This document shows positions 25,496-32,133 of a stretch of DNA of 32,721 nt, in pieces. This DNA is from Thiotrichaceae bacterium. GTDB lineage: Bacteria > Pseudomonadota > Gammaproteobacteria > Thiotrichales > Thiotrichaceae. The first letter of the stretch is position 1. Every line of letters starts with the position of its first letter. The DNA lies in assembly GCA_027083815.1 (NCBI GenBank), contig JALWMR010000222.1, positions 1-32,721 of the forward strand. Direction: 5' to 3'. A program made the position numbers and the translations under genes. The notes beneath the pieces were generated by a model, which was not told the DNA's origin, ran no database searches, and was given only the letters and a program-made list of their open reading frames with translations.

Positions 25496-26029
25496 CTAGG
25501 CTTTAGCCGCTCCGTTAGTGGCACCCGCAGCTTGTTGTGCTTGCGCTTCTTCCTCTAAACGTTGTGCATAAAGGGCGTCAAAGTTAATGGGTGACAAATG
25601 CATTTCAGGGAAGCTTCCCTTGGAAACAAGATTTGCAATAACTTCTCTGGCGTAAGGGAATAGCTGGCTTGGACAATAGCTGGCAAGCAAATGATTAAGC
25701 TGCTCCTGAGGATAACCCTTTACCAGAAAAGCACCCGCCTGCTTAACTTCCACTAAAAATGACGTTTTACCTTCCTTGTCTTTTACCGTCACGGTCACTT
25801 CAAGTTCCACTTCATAATGATCATCACCTAACGGCGTCACTTTGGTATTAAGATTTAAGCTCGTATCAGGCTCCCATTCTTTAGTAAATATTGCGGGGCT
25901 ATTAGGCGCTTCAAAAGAGATGTCTTTAACGTAAATGCGCTCAATAATAAATTGCTGCTCGGCTTCAGCTGCGCTACTTACCGCTTCTTCCTGGTTATTT
26001 GTATTACTTGTTGTATTGCTGTCTGTCAT
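25496..26029 (-). CDS. secB: Protein-export chaperone SecB
   Basis: 177 residues. SecB tetramers keep precursors unfolded and hand them to SecA. Family pattern: FIIERIYVKDISFEAPNSPAIF near residues 27-48, EVELEVTVTVKD, AGAFLVKGYPQEQL and PYAREVIANLVSKGSFPEMHLSPINF. The N-terminal ~25 residues, rich in Asn, Thr, Glu and Ala, and the Ala/Gln-rich tail are disordered extensions beyond the ~155-residue core. The ATG lies one base after the grxC stop, with AGGG inside the end of grxC, so the two are coupled. SecB is largely a proteobacterial protein. Confidence 0.97.
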   Translation of the reverse strand: MTDSNTTSNTNNQEEAVSSAAEAEQQFIIERIYVKDISFEAPNSPAIFTKEWEPDTSLNLNTKVTPLGDDHYEVELEVTVTVKDKEGKTSFLVEVKQAGAFLVKGYPQEQLNHLLASYCPSQLFPYAREVIANLVSKGSFPEMHLSPINFDALYAQRLEEEAQAQQAAGATNGAAKA

Positions 26030-26030
26030 T

Positions 26031-26291
26031 TTAAATCCCTAATAGTGAATCTAACTCACCAGCTCGATTAAGTGCCGCTATATCATCATAGCCACCAACT
26101 GGTTTATCATCTATAAATATTTGTGGAACGGTATTCCTACCACTTCGCTGCTCCATTTCTGCCCATAGCTCTCTATCGCCACCCACAGAAATTTCCTCAA
26201 ATTCCACCCCTTTTTTCTTTAACAAACTTCTTGCCCGCATGCAATAGGGACAAAAGCGTGTTGCATACATAACCACCTTTGCTGCAGACAT
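26031..26291 (-). CDS. grxC: Glutaredoxin 3
   Basis: 86 residues, the normal size. The active site is RFCPYCMRA (Cys14, Cys17), followed by the glutathione-binding NTVPQIFIDDKPVGGYDDI with the cis-Pro. It reduces disulfides and glutathione mixed disulfides in the cytoplasm. It begins 5 bp after yibN and ends one base before secB in the conserved gene order. Confidence 0.96.
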   Translation of the reverse strand: MSAAKVVMYATRFCPYCMRARSLLKKKGVEFEEISVGGDRELWAEMEQRSGRNTVPQIFIDDKPVGGYDDIAALNRAGELDSLLGI

Positions 26292-26296
26292 AGATA

Positions 26297-26722
26297 CTAT
26301 CGCCTAACCGTTGGCAGGTTCGCTGACTCCCAAGCCATAATACCACCAGCAAGGTTTGCTACATCTTCAAAACCTGCTTTTGTTAAAACCTGACAAGCGT
26401 GCCCTGAACGACTTCCGCTACGGCAATAGACCAAAACAGGCGAGTGCTTACTTTTCTCAAACTCACCTAATCGGTTCGGTAACTCTGCAAGAGTAACATG
26501 CCTGGCACCCTTGATAATGCCACCTTTCAACTCTTTATCTTCACGCACATCAAGAACTAGCGCATTATCTTTATTGAGTAATAATACCGCCTCGTTAACA
26601 CCCACCTGCTTATACTTTCGTGTTAGGCGGGAAATTTCCATTTTGATAATAATGCCGAGTACGACAAAAAATCCGGCAACGATCAGAAAGTTATCTTGAG
26701 CGAAATCAATATATTCTTGCAT
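26297..26722 (-). CDS. yibN: Membrane-anchored rhodanese of the YibN type
   Basis: 141 residues. An N-terminal membrane helix (NFLIVAGFFVVLGIIIKM) is followed by a basic stretch and a cytoplasmic rhodanese domain: LVLDVREDKEL, GARHVTLAELP, and the active loop VYCRSGSRSG with Cys100, then LAGGIMAWESANLP. YibN is a widely conserved protein encoded before grxC and secB; it has been linked to the inner membrane and protein insertion, but its sulfur-transfer role is not settled. It opens the operon, 198 bp downstream of an ArsR-type regulator on the same strand. Confidence 0.9.
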   Translation of the reverse strand: MQEYIDFAQDNFLIVAGFFVVLGIIIKMEISRLTRKYKQVGVNEAVLLLNKDNALVLDVREDKELKGGIIKGARHVTLAELPNRLGEFEKSKHSPVLVYCRSGSRSGHACQVLTKAGFEDVANLAGGIMAWESANLPTVRR

Positions 26723-26919
26723 TATGTGTCTTCAGATAAAATAAAGCGGGTAAGATAACCGCAGTAGCGCTTTGGGTAAAGCTTTTGCGTTTAAAAAATT
26801 AATAAAAAGTCGGTAAATCTGGTGGAGAAACTACTGTTAAGAGGAAGGAGCAAGATTAATTGCCTGATTTAGCTTAGTATTAGCCTAATATGATAATTCA
26901 CCTTAGGTGGCGCTGCTAA

Positions 26920-27270
26920 TTAATGCGTTGAACAAAAAACTTCCTGCATCATGCTAATAAGCTTTAGTGTACGAGCATCGCCTACGCGATAAAACACACG
27001 ATTTGCCTCTTTCCTGGAAGCTAGAATGCCTTTATCACGAAGTATTGCCAGATGCTGAGAAATATTACTTTGAGATGTGCCAACACATTCAACGATATCC
27101 TGAACGCTAACTTCATTTTCACCAAGAACACAAAGAATTTTCAAACGTAAGGGATGAGATATTGCTTTTAACGAACGAGATGCTACCTCAACATCTTCTT
27201 CTCTAACTAGAAGGTCGCTAACTAAAGTACAACTTGAATCAGCACCTTGTTTGATATTTATACTACTCAT
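26920..27270 (-). CDS. ArsR-family repressor with a SqrR/BigR-like cysteine pair
   Basis: 116 residues from ATG at 27270. A longer TTG-started frame from 27321 has no support. The winged-helix core is complete: SLKAISHPLRLKILCVLGEN, SVQDIVECVGTSQSNISQHL, ILRDKGILASRKEANRVFYRVGD. Cys47 (LKILCVL) and Cys113 (VFCSTH) are 66 residues apart. SqrR (C41/C107) and BigR (C42/C108) have the same spacing and form a polysulfide bridge that releases DNA when persulfides accumulate (from memory). Cys14 and Cys62 are extra. The metal-binding CxC motif of ArsR itself is absent. It lies beside the yibN rhodanese and a glutaredoxin, which suits a sulfur-stress role, though targets are unknown. Confidence 0.85.
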   Translation of the reverse strand: MSSINIKQGADSSCTLVSDLLVREEDVEVASRSLKAISHPLRLKILCVLGENEVSVQDIVECVGTSQSNISQHLAILRDKGILASRKEANRVFYRVGDARTLKLISMMQEVFCSTH

Positions 27271-27420
27271 AAATAAATTAATCCAGTCATTGTATTCGTT
27301 AATCAATATATTATAAAACAACTATACAATAATATACTGTAATGCCATTCTAATCAAGAAGATCACTTACACTGCATGAAAACCTATCTATAGACATCTA
27401 AAACTGACTCAATTATTTCT

Positions 27421-27450
27421 TTGTTAAGACCAGCAAAAAACTGCTAGAAT
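27421..27450 (+). promoter_or_regulatory. Possible sigma-70 promoter for envC
   Basis: TTGTTA and TAGAAT are separated by 18 bases. The hexamers match four and five of the six consensus positions. The expected start near 27457 leaves a 5' leader of about 55 bases before the envC ATG. Confidence 0.45.
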
Positions 27451-27512
27451 CCTAGTCCGTTTTGTCGCTTTAATATCGCGATCCAAACATACTTCGGGCT
27501 TTATCAACAACA

Positions 27513-28781
27513 ATGAAATATCGTTTATTGCAAACATTATCTGCTTGCTCAGGTGTTATTTTTTTCATTTTCACCCTGCTTATCACTCATGCAGCACTCG
27601 CTGAAACCAATCAGAGCAAACAGAATGAGCTAAAAAAAGAGATAAGCTCGGTTAGTAAATCTTTAAACAGCTCTCGCCAGTTATCTAAAAAACTGGAAAG
27701 AAATATCCGTAATTATGAAGAGAAATTAAACAAGCTTTCACAAGAGCTACATCAGACAGAAAGAAAAATAAATAAGCTGACAACCAGACTTGTAATACTC
27801 AATAAAAAAAGACATAAGCTGCGCAAGCAAACTAATCAGCAAAAAGAGGCTCTGGCCCAACAAATGCAGGCCCTCTATACCTCCGGAAAACAATCTCATT
27901 TACGCCTTTTGCTAAAACAGGATGACCCCTCTGACATCAGCAGAACAATTAAATATTTTGAATATTTAAACAAGCACCGCTTAAAACGTATTAAATCCAT
28001 AAAAACACAGCTCAAAAAAATTGAAACCATTCAAGCAGAGATTAATGCTGACTCAGAAAAACTAAAAAAACTACAACAATCTCAAAGCACTAAGAAGCTT
28101 GCATTAAAAGCAACGGTTAAAGAAAAGGATCAAGTCCTAAAAAAACAAAAGAAGATTGTTTACTCCAAAGAAAAGACTCTGGCAAAATTAATAAAACAGG
28201 AGGAGCATTTAAAAAACGTCATACAGCAACTTGCCCTTAAAGAACAAAGAGAAGCACAGCGAGCAAAGAAAGAAAAAGAGAAACAGAAAAGGCAGCAAGA
28301 ACTCGCTGCAAATAAAAAAAGCACCACAAAGACCAAATCCAGAGACAGTAAAGCGGAAAAAGTCGTATCACGGCATTATGTGCCAGATAGACCCTTCTCA
28401 TCCCTGAAAGGAAAGCTCTCGTGGCCGGTTAGGGGGGCGATTACCCGTCGTTTTGGCAGCACCAGAAACAGCAAACAATCCTGGAAAGGTGTCATTATTT
28501 CTGCACCGGGGGGAACCAATGTACACGCAGTAGCACGCGGAAAGGTCGAGTTTAGCGGCCGCTTCAAAGGTTATGGCTATTTAATCATTATCCGCCATGA
28601 TAAAAACTATAGAAGCCTTTATGCCTACAACAGAAGCGTATACAAAAGAGAGGGACAAATCGTAAAAGCTGGTGAGGTGATTGCCGCAGTAGGAAGCTCA
28701 GGCGGCCAATCAAAAACAGGGCTTTACTTTGAGATACGCAAAGGCACCAGTTACCAAAATCCGGCCAAATGGTGTCGTTAG
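27513..28781 (+). CDS. envC: EnvC-like murein hydrolase activator with degenerate LytM domain
   Basis: 422 residues. The signal peptide (LSACSGVIFFIFTLLITHAA, then LAE) is followed by a long coiled coil at about 33-280, very rich in Lys and Gln. The C-terminal M23/LytM fold (WPVRGAITRRFG to NPAKWC) has lost the zinc ligands: SWKGVIIS stands where the GxHxGxD motif belongs, and LYAYNRS replaces the HxH. This is the hallmark of EnvC, which does not cut peptidoglycan but activates amidases at the division site, where FtsEX holds it through the coiled coil. No good ribosome site precedes the ATG at 27513. ctpA follows, as often in gammaproteobacteria, but an M3 element lies between them. Confidence 0.9.
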   Translation: MKYRLLQTLSACSGVIFFIFTLLITHAALAETNQSKQNELKKEISSVSKSLNSSRQLSKKLERNIRNYEEKLNKLSQELHQTERKINKLTTRLVILNKKRHKLRKQTNQQKEALAQQMQALYTSGKQSHLRLLLKQDDPSDISRTIKYFEYLNKHRLKRIKSIKTQLKKIETIQAEINADSEKLKKLQQSQSTKKLALKATVKEKDQVLKKQKKIVYSKEKTLAKLIKQEEHLKNVIQQLALKEQREAQRAKKEKEKQKRQQELAANKKSTTKTKSRDSKAEKVVSRHYVPDRPFSSLKGKLSWPVRGAITRRFGSTRNSKQSWKGVIISAPGGTNVHAVARGKVEFSGRFKGYGYLIIIRHDKNYRSLYAYNRSVYKREGQIVKAGEVIAAVGSSGGQSKTGLYFEIRKGTSYQNPAKWCR

Positions 28782-28805
28782 TTATTAGTTTGTAGTAATA
28801 TCAGC

Positions 28806-28952
28806 TTGGCAGGTTATTGAAATTCGCTTAGGCGAGTGCGAGACAAGGCAAAATCGACCGAAAAAGCGCAGGTTACTGGAGTAAATGAGCATTTTGAGGT
28901 CTATTTTAACGCAGTATCGTGCCGTATAAGTAGAAATTCAGCAGCCTGCCAG
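28806..28952 (+). mobile_element. M3 element, copy 2 (147 bp)
   Basis: It has the same length, orientation and interior as the copy at 7990-8136. The ends are TGGCAGGTTATTGAA and the complement of TTCAGCAGCCTGCCA. Where copy 1 has A and T at the second and second-last positions, copy 2 has G and C, so the two ends still pair. It fills most of the gap between envC and ctpA. Confidence 0.8.
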
Positions 28953-28995
28953 GGGTTGCGCGAGGGAACCAACCCTTTACACGCCGGGAGAACAT

Positions 28996-30399
28996 ATGCA
29001 AAAAAACAAATCACTCATTTTCAGCTTATTTCTTGGCGCAAGTGTGGGCTTTATTGGCACAAGCGGCCTAACCGTCTCTGCCAAATCAAGCCGACCCATA
29101 TTGCCTCTGGCACAGCTTAAACAATTTTCAGAAGTCTATTCCCGCATTAAAAAAGACTACGTCGAAGAGGTAGATGATAAAAAACTTATCACCGATGCTA
29201 TTAGCGGTATGCTATCCGGGCTAGACCCCCACTCAGCTTATTTAGATGAAGAGGCATTTACCGAGTTGCGTGTCGGCACCTCAGGTGAGTTTGGCGGTCT
29301 GGGTATTGAGGTAGGGATGGAAAATGGCTTTATTAAAGTAATTGCCCCCATTGATGATACACCTGCACAAAAAGCCGGCTTACAGCCGGGTGACCTGATT
29401 ATTCGTCTTGACGACAAATCAGTTAAAGGTATGACACTCAATGATGCTGTTAAGGTTATGCGTGGCAAACCGGGTGACCCTGTTGATTTGGTTATCGTTC
29501 GGGAAGGGACCAGCCAACCCATAAAAGTTACTATCATTAGAGCCATTATTAAAGTGAAAAGCGTTAAACATAAAACGCTTGAGCCTAAATTCGGCTACAT
29601 CCGTATCTCTAGTTTTCAATCAAAAACAAGCAATGGTGTAAAGGATGCGATAGCCACCTTACGCAAAGAAAATGGTGGTAAATTAAAAGGACTAATCCTG
29701 GATCTACGCAATAATCCCGGTGGGGTTTTATCCGGTGCGGTTGGGGTTTCTGATATTTTCTTAACCAAAGGCAATATTGTTTACACAGAAGGTAGGGTTG
29801 CCGATGCCTTAATGCGTTATGACGCAACCCCTGATGATTTACTAGAAGGCGCACCATTGGTCGTAATGATTAATCAAGGCTCGGCTTCAGCCTCGGAAAT
29901 TGTCTCAGGTGCTTTGCAAGATCATAAACGCGCACTCATTGTCGGTAAAAAATCCTTTGGCAAAGGATCTGTTCAAACCGTCTTGCCGCTGGATGAAAAA
30001 ACCGCCGTAAAATTAACAACAGCGCGTTATTTTACGCCATCTGGCCGATCCATTCAGGCAAAAGGAATCGAGCCAGATATTATTATTGAGTCACTTGAGT
30101 TTAAGAAGCCGGATAAAGAAAAAGATGCAGTCGCACCATTATCTGAAGCAGATCTTACGGGTCATTTGTCGAACCCCGGCGGTGAAAAAAAGCCCCAGGA
30201 GAAAAAGCTGGATGAAACCAACCCAGCAGGTGAAGTAAAAACCGATGACAAGTCAGATGACGCTAAAACAAAAGAAAATAAGTTAAAAAAGTTGGCTCAG
30301 GAAGATTACCCCCTATTTGAAGCATTGAACATTTTAAAAAGCATGAGTTTTGTTCAATCCATGCAACTCAAGAAAACAGAGGAAACTACAAAGAATTAA
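28996..30399 (+). CDS. ctpA: Carboxyl-terminal processing protease (S41 family)
   Basis: 467 residues with a signal or anchor (LIFSLFLGASVGFIGTSGL), so it works in the periplasm. A PDZ domain covers roughly residues 95-180 (GEFGGLGIEVGMENGFIKVI, KAGLQPGDLIIRLDD). The protease core contains LILDLRNNPGGVLSGAV and the catalytic dyad: Ser298 in QGSASASEIVSG and Lys323 in KSFGKGSVQT, 25 residues apart as in Prc. The C-terminal region (about 370-440) is charged and probably flexible. Such proteases trim or degrade envelope proteins, including peptidoglycan hydrolases, which fits its position after envC. GGGAG stands before the ATG. The DJ-1 family gene follows after 15 bp. Confidence 0.94.
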   Translation: MQKNKSLIFSLFLGASVGFIGTSGLTVSAKSSRPILPLAQLKQFSEVYSRIKKDYVEEVDDKKLITDAISGMLSGLDPHSAYLDEEAFTELRVGTSGEFGGLGIEVGMENGFIKVIAPIDDTPAQKAGLQPGDLIIRLDDKSVKGMTLNDAVKVMRGKPGDPVDLVIVREGTSQPIKVTIIRAIIKVKSVKHKTLEPKFGYIRISSFQSKTSNGVKDAIATLRKENGGKLKGLILDLRNNPGGVLSGAVGVSDIFLTKGNIVYTEGRVADALMRYDATPDDLLEGAPLVVMINQGSASASEIVSGALQDHKRALIVGKKSFGKGSVQTVLPLDEKTAVKLTTARYFTPSGRSIQAKGIEPDIIIESLEFKKPDKEKDAVAPLSEADLTGHLSNPGGEKKPQEKKLDETNPAGEVKTDDKSDDAKTKENKLKKLAQEDYPLFEALNILKSMSFVQSMQLKKTEETTKN

Positions 30400-30414
30400 C
30401 AGGAGTCAATTAAT

Positions 30415-30966
30415 ATGCCAAATGTACTTATTCCTCTGGCACAAGGCTGTGAAGAGCTTGAAGCAGTGACCTTGATTGACCTGCTTCGACGGGCAAACAT
30501 TAATGTTATCACCGCAAGCCTGACAGATAGTCCTGTAAGCTGTTCTCGTGGTGTCGTCATCATTGCTGATACACAACTGGATGCCGTTATGGATCAGGAC
30601 TTTGATCTGCTCGTGCTACCCGGTGGCTTACCCGGAGCCGACAACCTGAATGCCGACCCCCGTATACATCAGCTAATAAATCGCCTGACCAGGGAAGAGA
30701 AATATATTGGTGCGATTTGCGCCGCCCCTAAAGTGCTTGTTGAAAGCGGCATTGCAAAAGGCAAAAAGATAACAGCCTATCCCGGTGCTTTAAATGAAAT
30801 GGATCTAAGCGGGGTTGATCTTAATCAGGAACCCGTCCAGATAGATAACAAGGTCATTACCTCTCGTGGACCCGGCACCGCCATGGACTTTGCCTTAACC
30901 CTTATTGAGCGACTACAGGGAAAAAATACGCGAGATAAGGTTGAATCAGGGCTTGTTAGACCCTGA
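30415..30966 (+). CDS. yajL: DJ-1/PfpI family protein, YajL type
   Basis: 183 residues, the usual length. The nucleophile elbow GAICAAPKVL carries Cys102, and the partner Glu is in GCEELEAVT (E14/E15). LVLPGGLPGADNLN and TSRGPGTAMDFAL complete the family pattern. YajL/DJ-1 proteins protect against oxidative and carbonyl stress as chaperones; a deglycase activity has been claimed and disputed. AGGAG precedes the ATG. It is probably co-transcribed with ctpA. A G-run repeat follows in the convergent gap. Confidence 0.9.
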   Translation: MPNVLIPLAQGCEELEAVTLIDLLRRANINVITASLTDSPVSCSRGVVIIADTQLDAVMDQDFDLLVLPGGLPGADNLNADPRIHQLINRLTREEKYIGAICAAPKVLVESGIAKGKKITAYPGALNEMDLSGVDLNQEPVQIDNKVITSRGPGTAMDFALTLIERLQGKNTRDKVESGLVRP

Positions 30967-30980
30967 TTTACCTCCCACCC

Positions 30981-31019
30981 GAGAAAAGCCTTAAAAAGTA
31001 GGGGGGTGTACTTTTAAAG
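30981..31019 (+). repeat. G-run hairpin repeat, copy 7
   Basis: GAGAAAAGCC, TTAAAAAGTA, G6TG, TACTTTTAAA. This copy has the longest pairing, about 9-10 bases per arm. It lies between the convergent yajL and DUF4166 genes. Confidence 0.8.
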
Positions 31020-31025
31020 AGTAGT

Positions 31026-31045
31026 TTAAGGAGGCGCTGATTCAT
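31026..31045 (+). repeat. Single M2-type end next to the DUF4166 stop
   Basis: TTAAGGAGGCGCTGATTCAT resembles the M2 end (TTAAGGAGACACTGATTAAG). It begins 15 bp after the GTAC of the G-run repeat and ends directly before the stop of the minus-strand gene. No partner end was found nearby. Confidence 0.45.
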
Positions 31046-31660
31046 TTAAATCGTCTTAAAAAGCCCTTTATACGAAAAAATATCACCAAATAATGGATGT
31101 TTTAAGATGAAATCCATCTCAAAGGAGTGATTATCGCACGCTGTTTCTACAATTGTTGCATAACCTAATGCTAAATACTCGGGTATCGGTATTTTCACAC
31201 CCGCAAGTTTTAAAACATAACCATTACTTTCATAAATAAGCTGTTTATTATCAACATGCACTTTCATCCGAAGACCTAATAAAGCATTCGTATATTCTAT
31301 AAACTCATTGCGGTCTGGATCATAGGTAAAACGGCTTTTAAAATAAATTTTTTTGCCATCAGGAAAGCAAATAGTACGCTGCCAATACTGCTCATCATTT
31401 TTCATCACACGCTCAACGGTTGTATCCAGATCACTCCCTTTGCGATTGACCAATGCACCCATTAACCGCATTAAATTTAGAGGTAGTTGCATAAAAGGCG
31501 GGTAGCTTATGGTGAGCTTCCCCTCAGCAACATTTCTTCCTGATTGATCATTTTCATAATGTGCTTTGAGAGCTTTTGGCAGTTCATTCCACTGCCTGCC
31601 CAAAGCCTGTTGCATAAGAGAAGTCTGTTTTATTTGATTTGCTTGATTCGTTTGTTTCAT
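31046..31660 (-). CDS. DUF4166-domain protein
   Basis: 204 residues from ATG at 31660, which shares one base with the previous stop (TGATG) and has GGGAG seven bases before it. The pattern matches DUF4166 as I remember it: MQQALGRQWNELPKALKAHY at the start, AEGKLTISYPP, QYWQRTICFPDGKKIYFKS in the middle, LGLRMKVHVDN, then KIPIPEYLALGYATIVETA and HPLFGDIFSYKGLF. No membrane segments are evident. The function is unknown; the domain is often fused to, or encoded with, SDR-type epimerases and DUF2269 membrane proteins, as here. The stop abuts a single M2-type end. Confidence 0.75.
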   Translation of the reverse strand: MKQTNQANQIKQTSLMQQALGRQWNELPKALKAHYENDQSGRNVAEGKLTISYPPFMQLPLNLMRLMGALVNRKGSDLDTTVERVMKNDEQYWQRTICFPDGKKIYFKSRFTYDPDRNEFIEYTNALLGLRMKVHVDNKQLIYESNGYVLKLAGVKIPIPEYLALGYATIVETACDNHSFEMDFILKHPLFGDIFSYKGLFKTI

Positions 31661-32133
31661 CAAATTGCTCCCGTCTGTTTATAGACCATTAACACAATCA
31701 CCAGCATAATGGCCACAAATGCAGGCACACCCAGCCAAAACCAGATTCGCGTCATACGCCAGTATGCCTTTGTCAGAGCTGAGTGGGTGTTAACCGCCTG
31801 TTCCGCTAGCTTCTGCATTTTAATTTGCAGATAGACCACAGGCAGCCAGCAAAGCCCGGCAAATATATACAAGCCCAAACTAATCGCAATCCAGGGGCTG
31901 CTCAGTGGAATTTGTGCCAGATGTGTCATCCACACACCCGTAACAGGCTGAATAATGATGGTTGGCGTGGTGAACAGGTAGTCAGCCATGACCACATGCT
32001 TATTGGTAATGGCGATGTGCTCTACATTACCATTACGATCTGCCAGCCATTTATAAAAAGCACTTCCCAGACCCGTGCCAAATAATAGAAAGGCGCTGAT
32101 AATATGGATGGTTTTAAGCGTTAAATAGGTCAT
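31660..32133 (-). CDS. DUF2269 family membrane protein
   Basis: 157 residues with four hydrophobic helices. The signature TYLTLKTIHIISAFLLFGTGLGSAFYKW at the N-terminus and MADYLFTTPTIIIQPVTGVWM match the DUF2269 family of inner-membrane proteins of unknown role. Conserved His10 in the first helix could bind haem or metal, but this is not shown. Its ATG overlaps the stop of the upstream epimerase gene (ATGA), and its stop overlaps the start of the next gene, so all three are coupled. Confidence 0.8.
   Translation of the reverse strand: MTYLTLKTIHIISAFLLFGTGLGSAFYKWLADRNGNVEHIAITNKHVVMADYLFTTPTIIIQPVTGVWMTHLAQIPLSSPWIAISLGLYIFAGLCWLPVVYLQIKMQKLAEQAVNTHSALTKAYWRMTRIWFWLGVPAFVAIMLVIVLMVYKQTGAI

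Noticed and set aside
26880-26925. Near-palindrome CACCT-T-AGGTG at the 3' end of the ArsR gene as an operator
   Set aside because: It lies just after the regulator stop and about 190 bp before yibN, lacks a partner site or clear promoter, and has a loop too small for a terminator. It is too weak to call.
27513-28781. Active M23 metalloprotease
   Set aside because: The zinc ligands of both M23 motifs are replaced (SWKGVIIS and LYAYNRS), which fits the inactive EnvC activator type instead.
28836-29120. 94-residue plus-strand frame across the M3 element and the start of ctpA
   Set aside because: It is made of M3 sequence and then out-of-frame ctpA. Being created by an element junction, it has no support as a gene.
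127-31019. G-quadruplexes at the G-run repeats
   Set aside because: Each copy has one run of six to eight Gs. A single-molecule quadruplex needs four runs. Pairing between molecules cannot be judged here.
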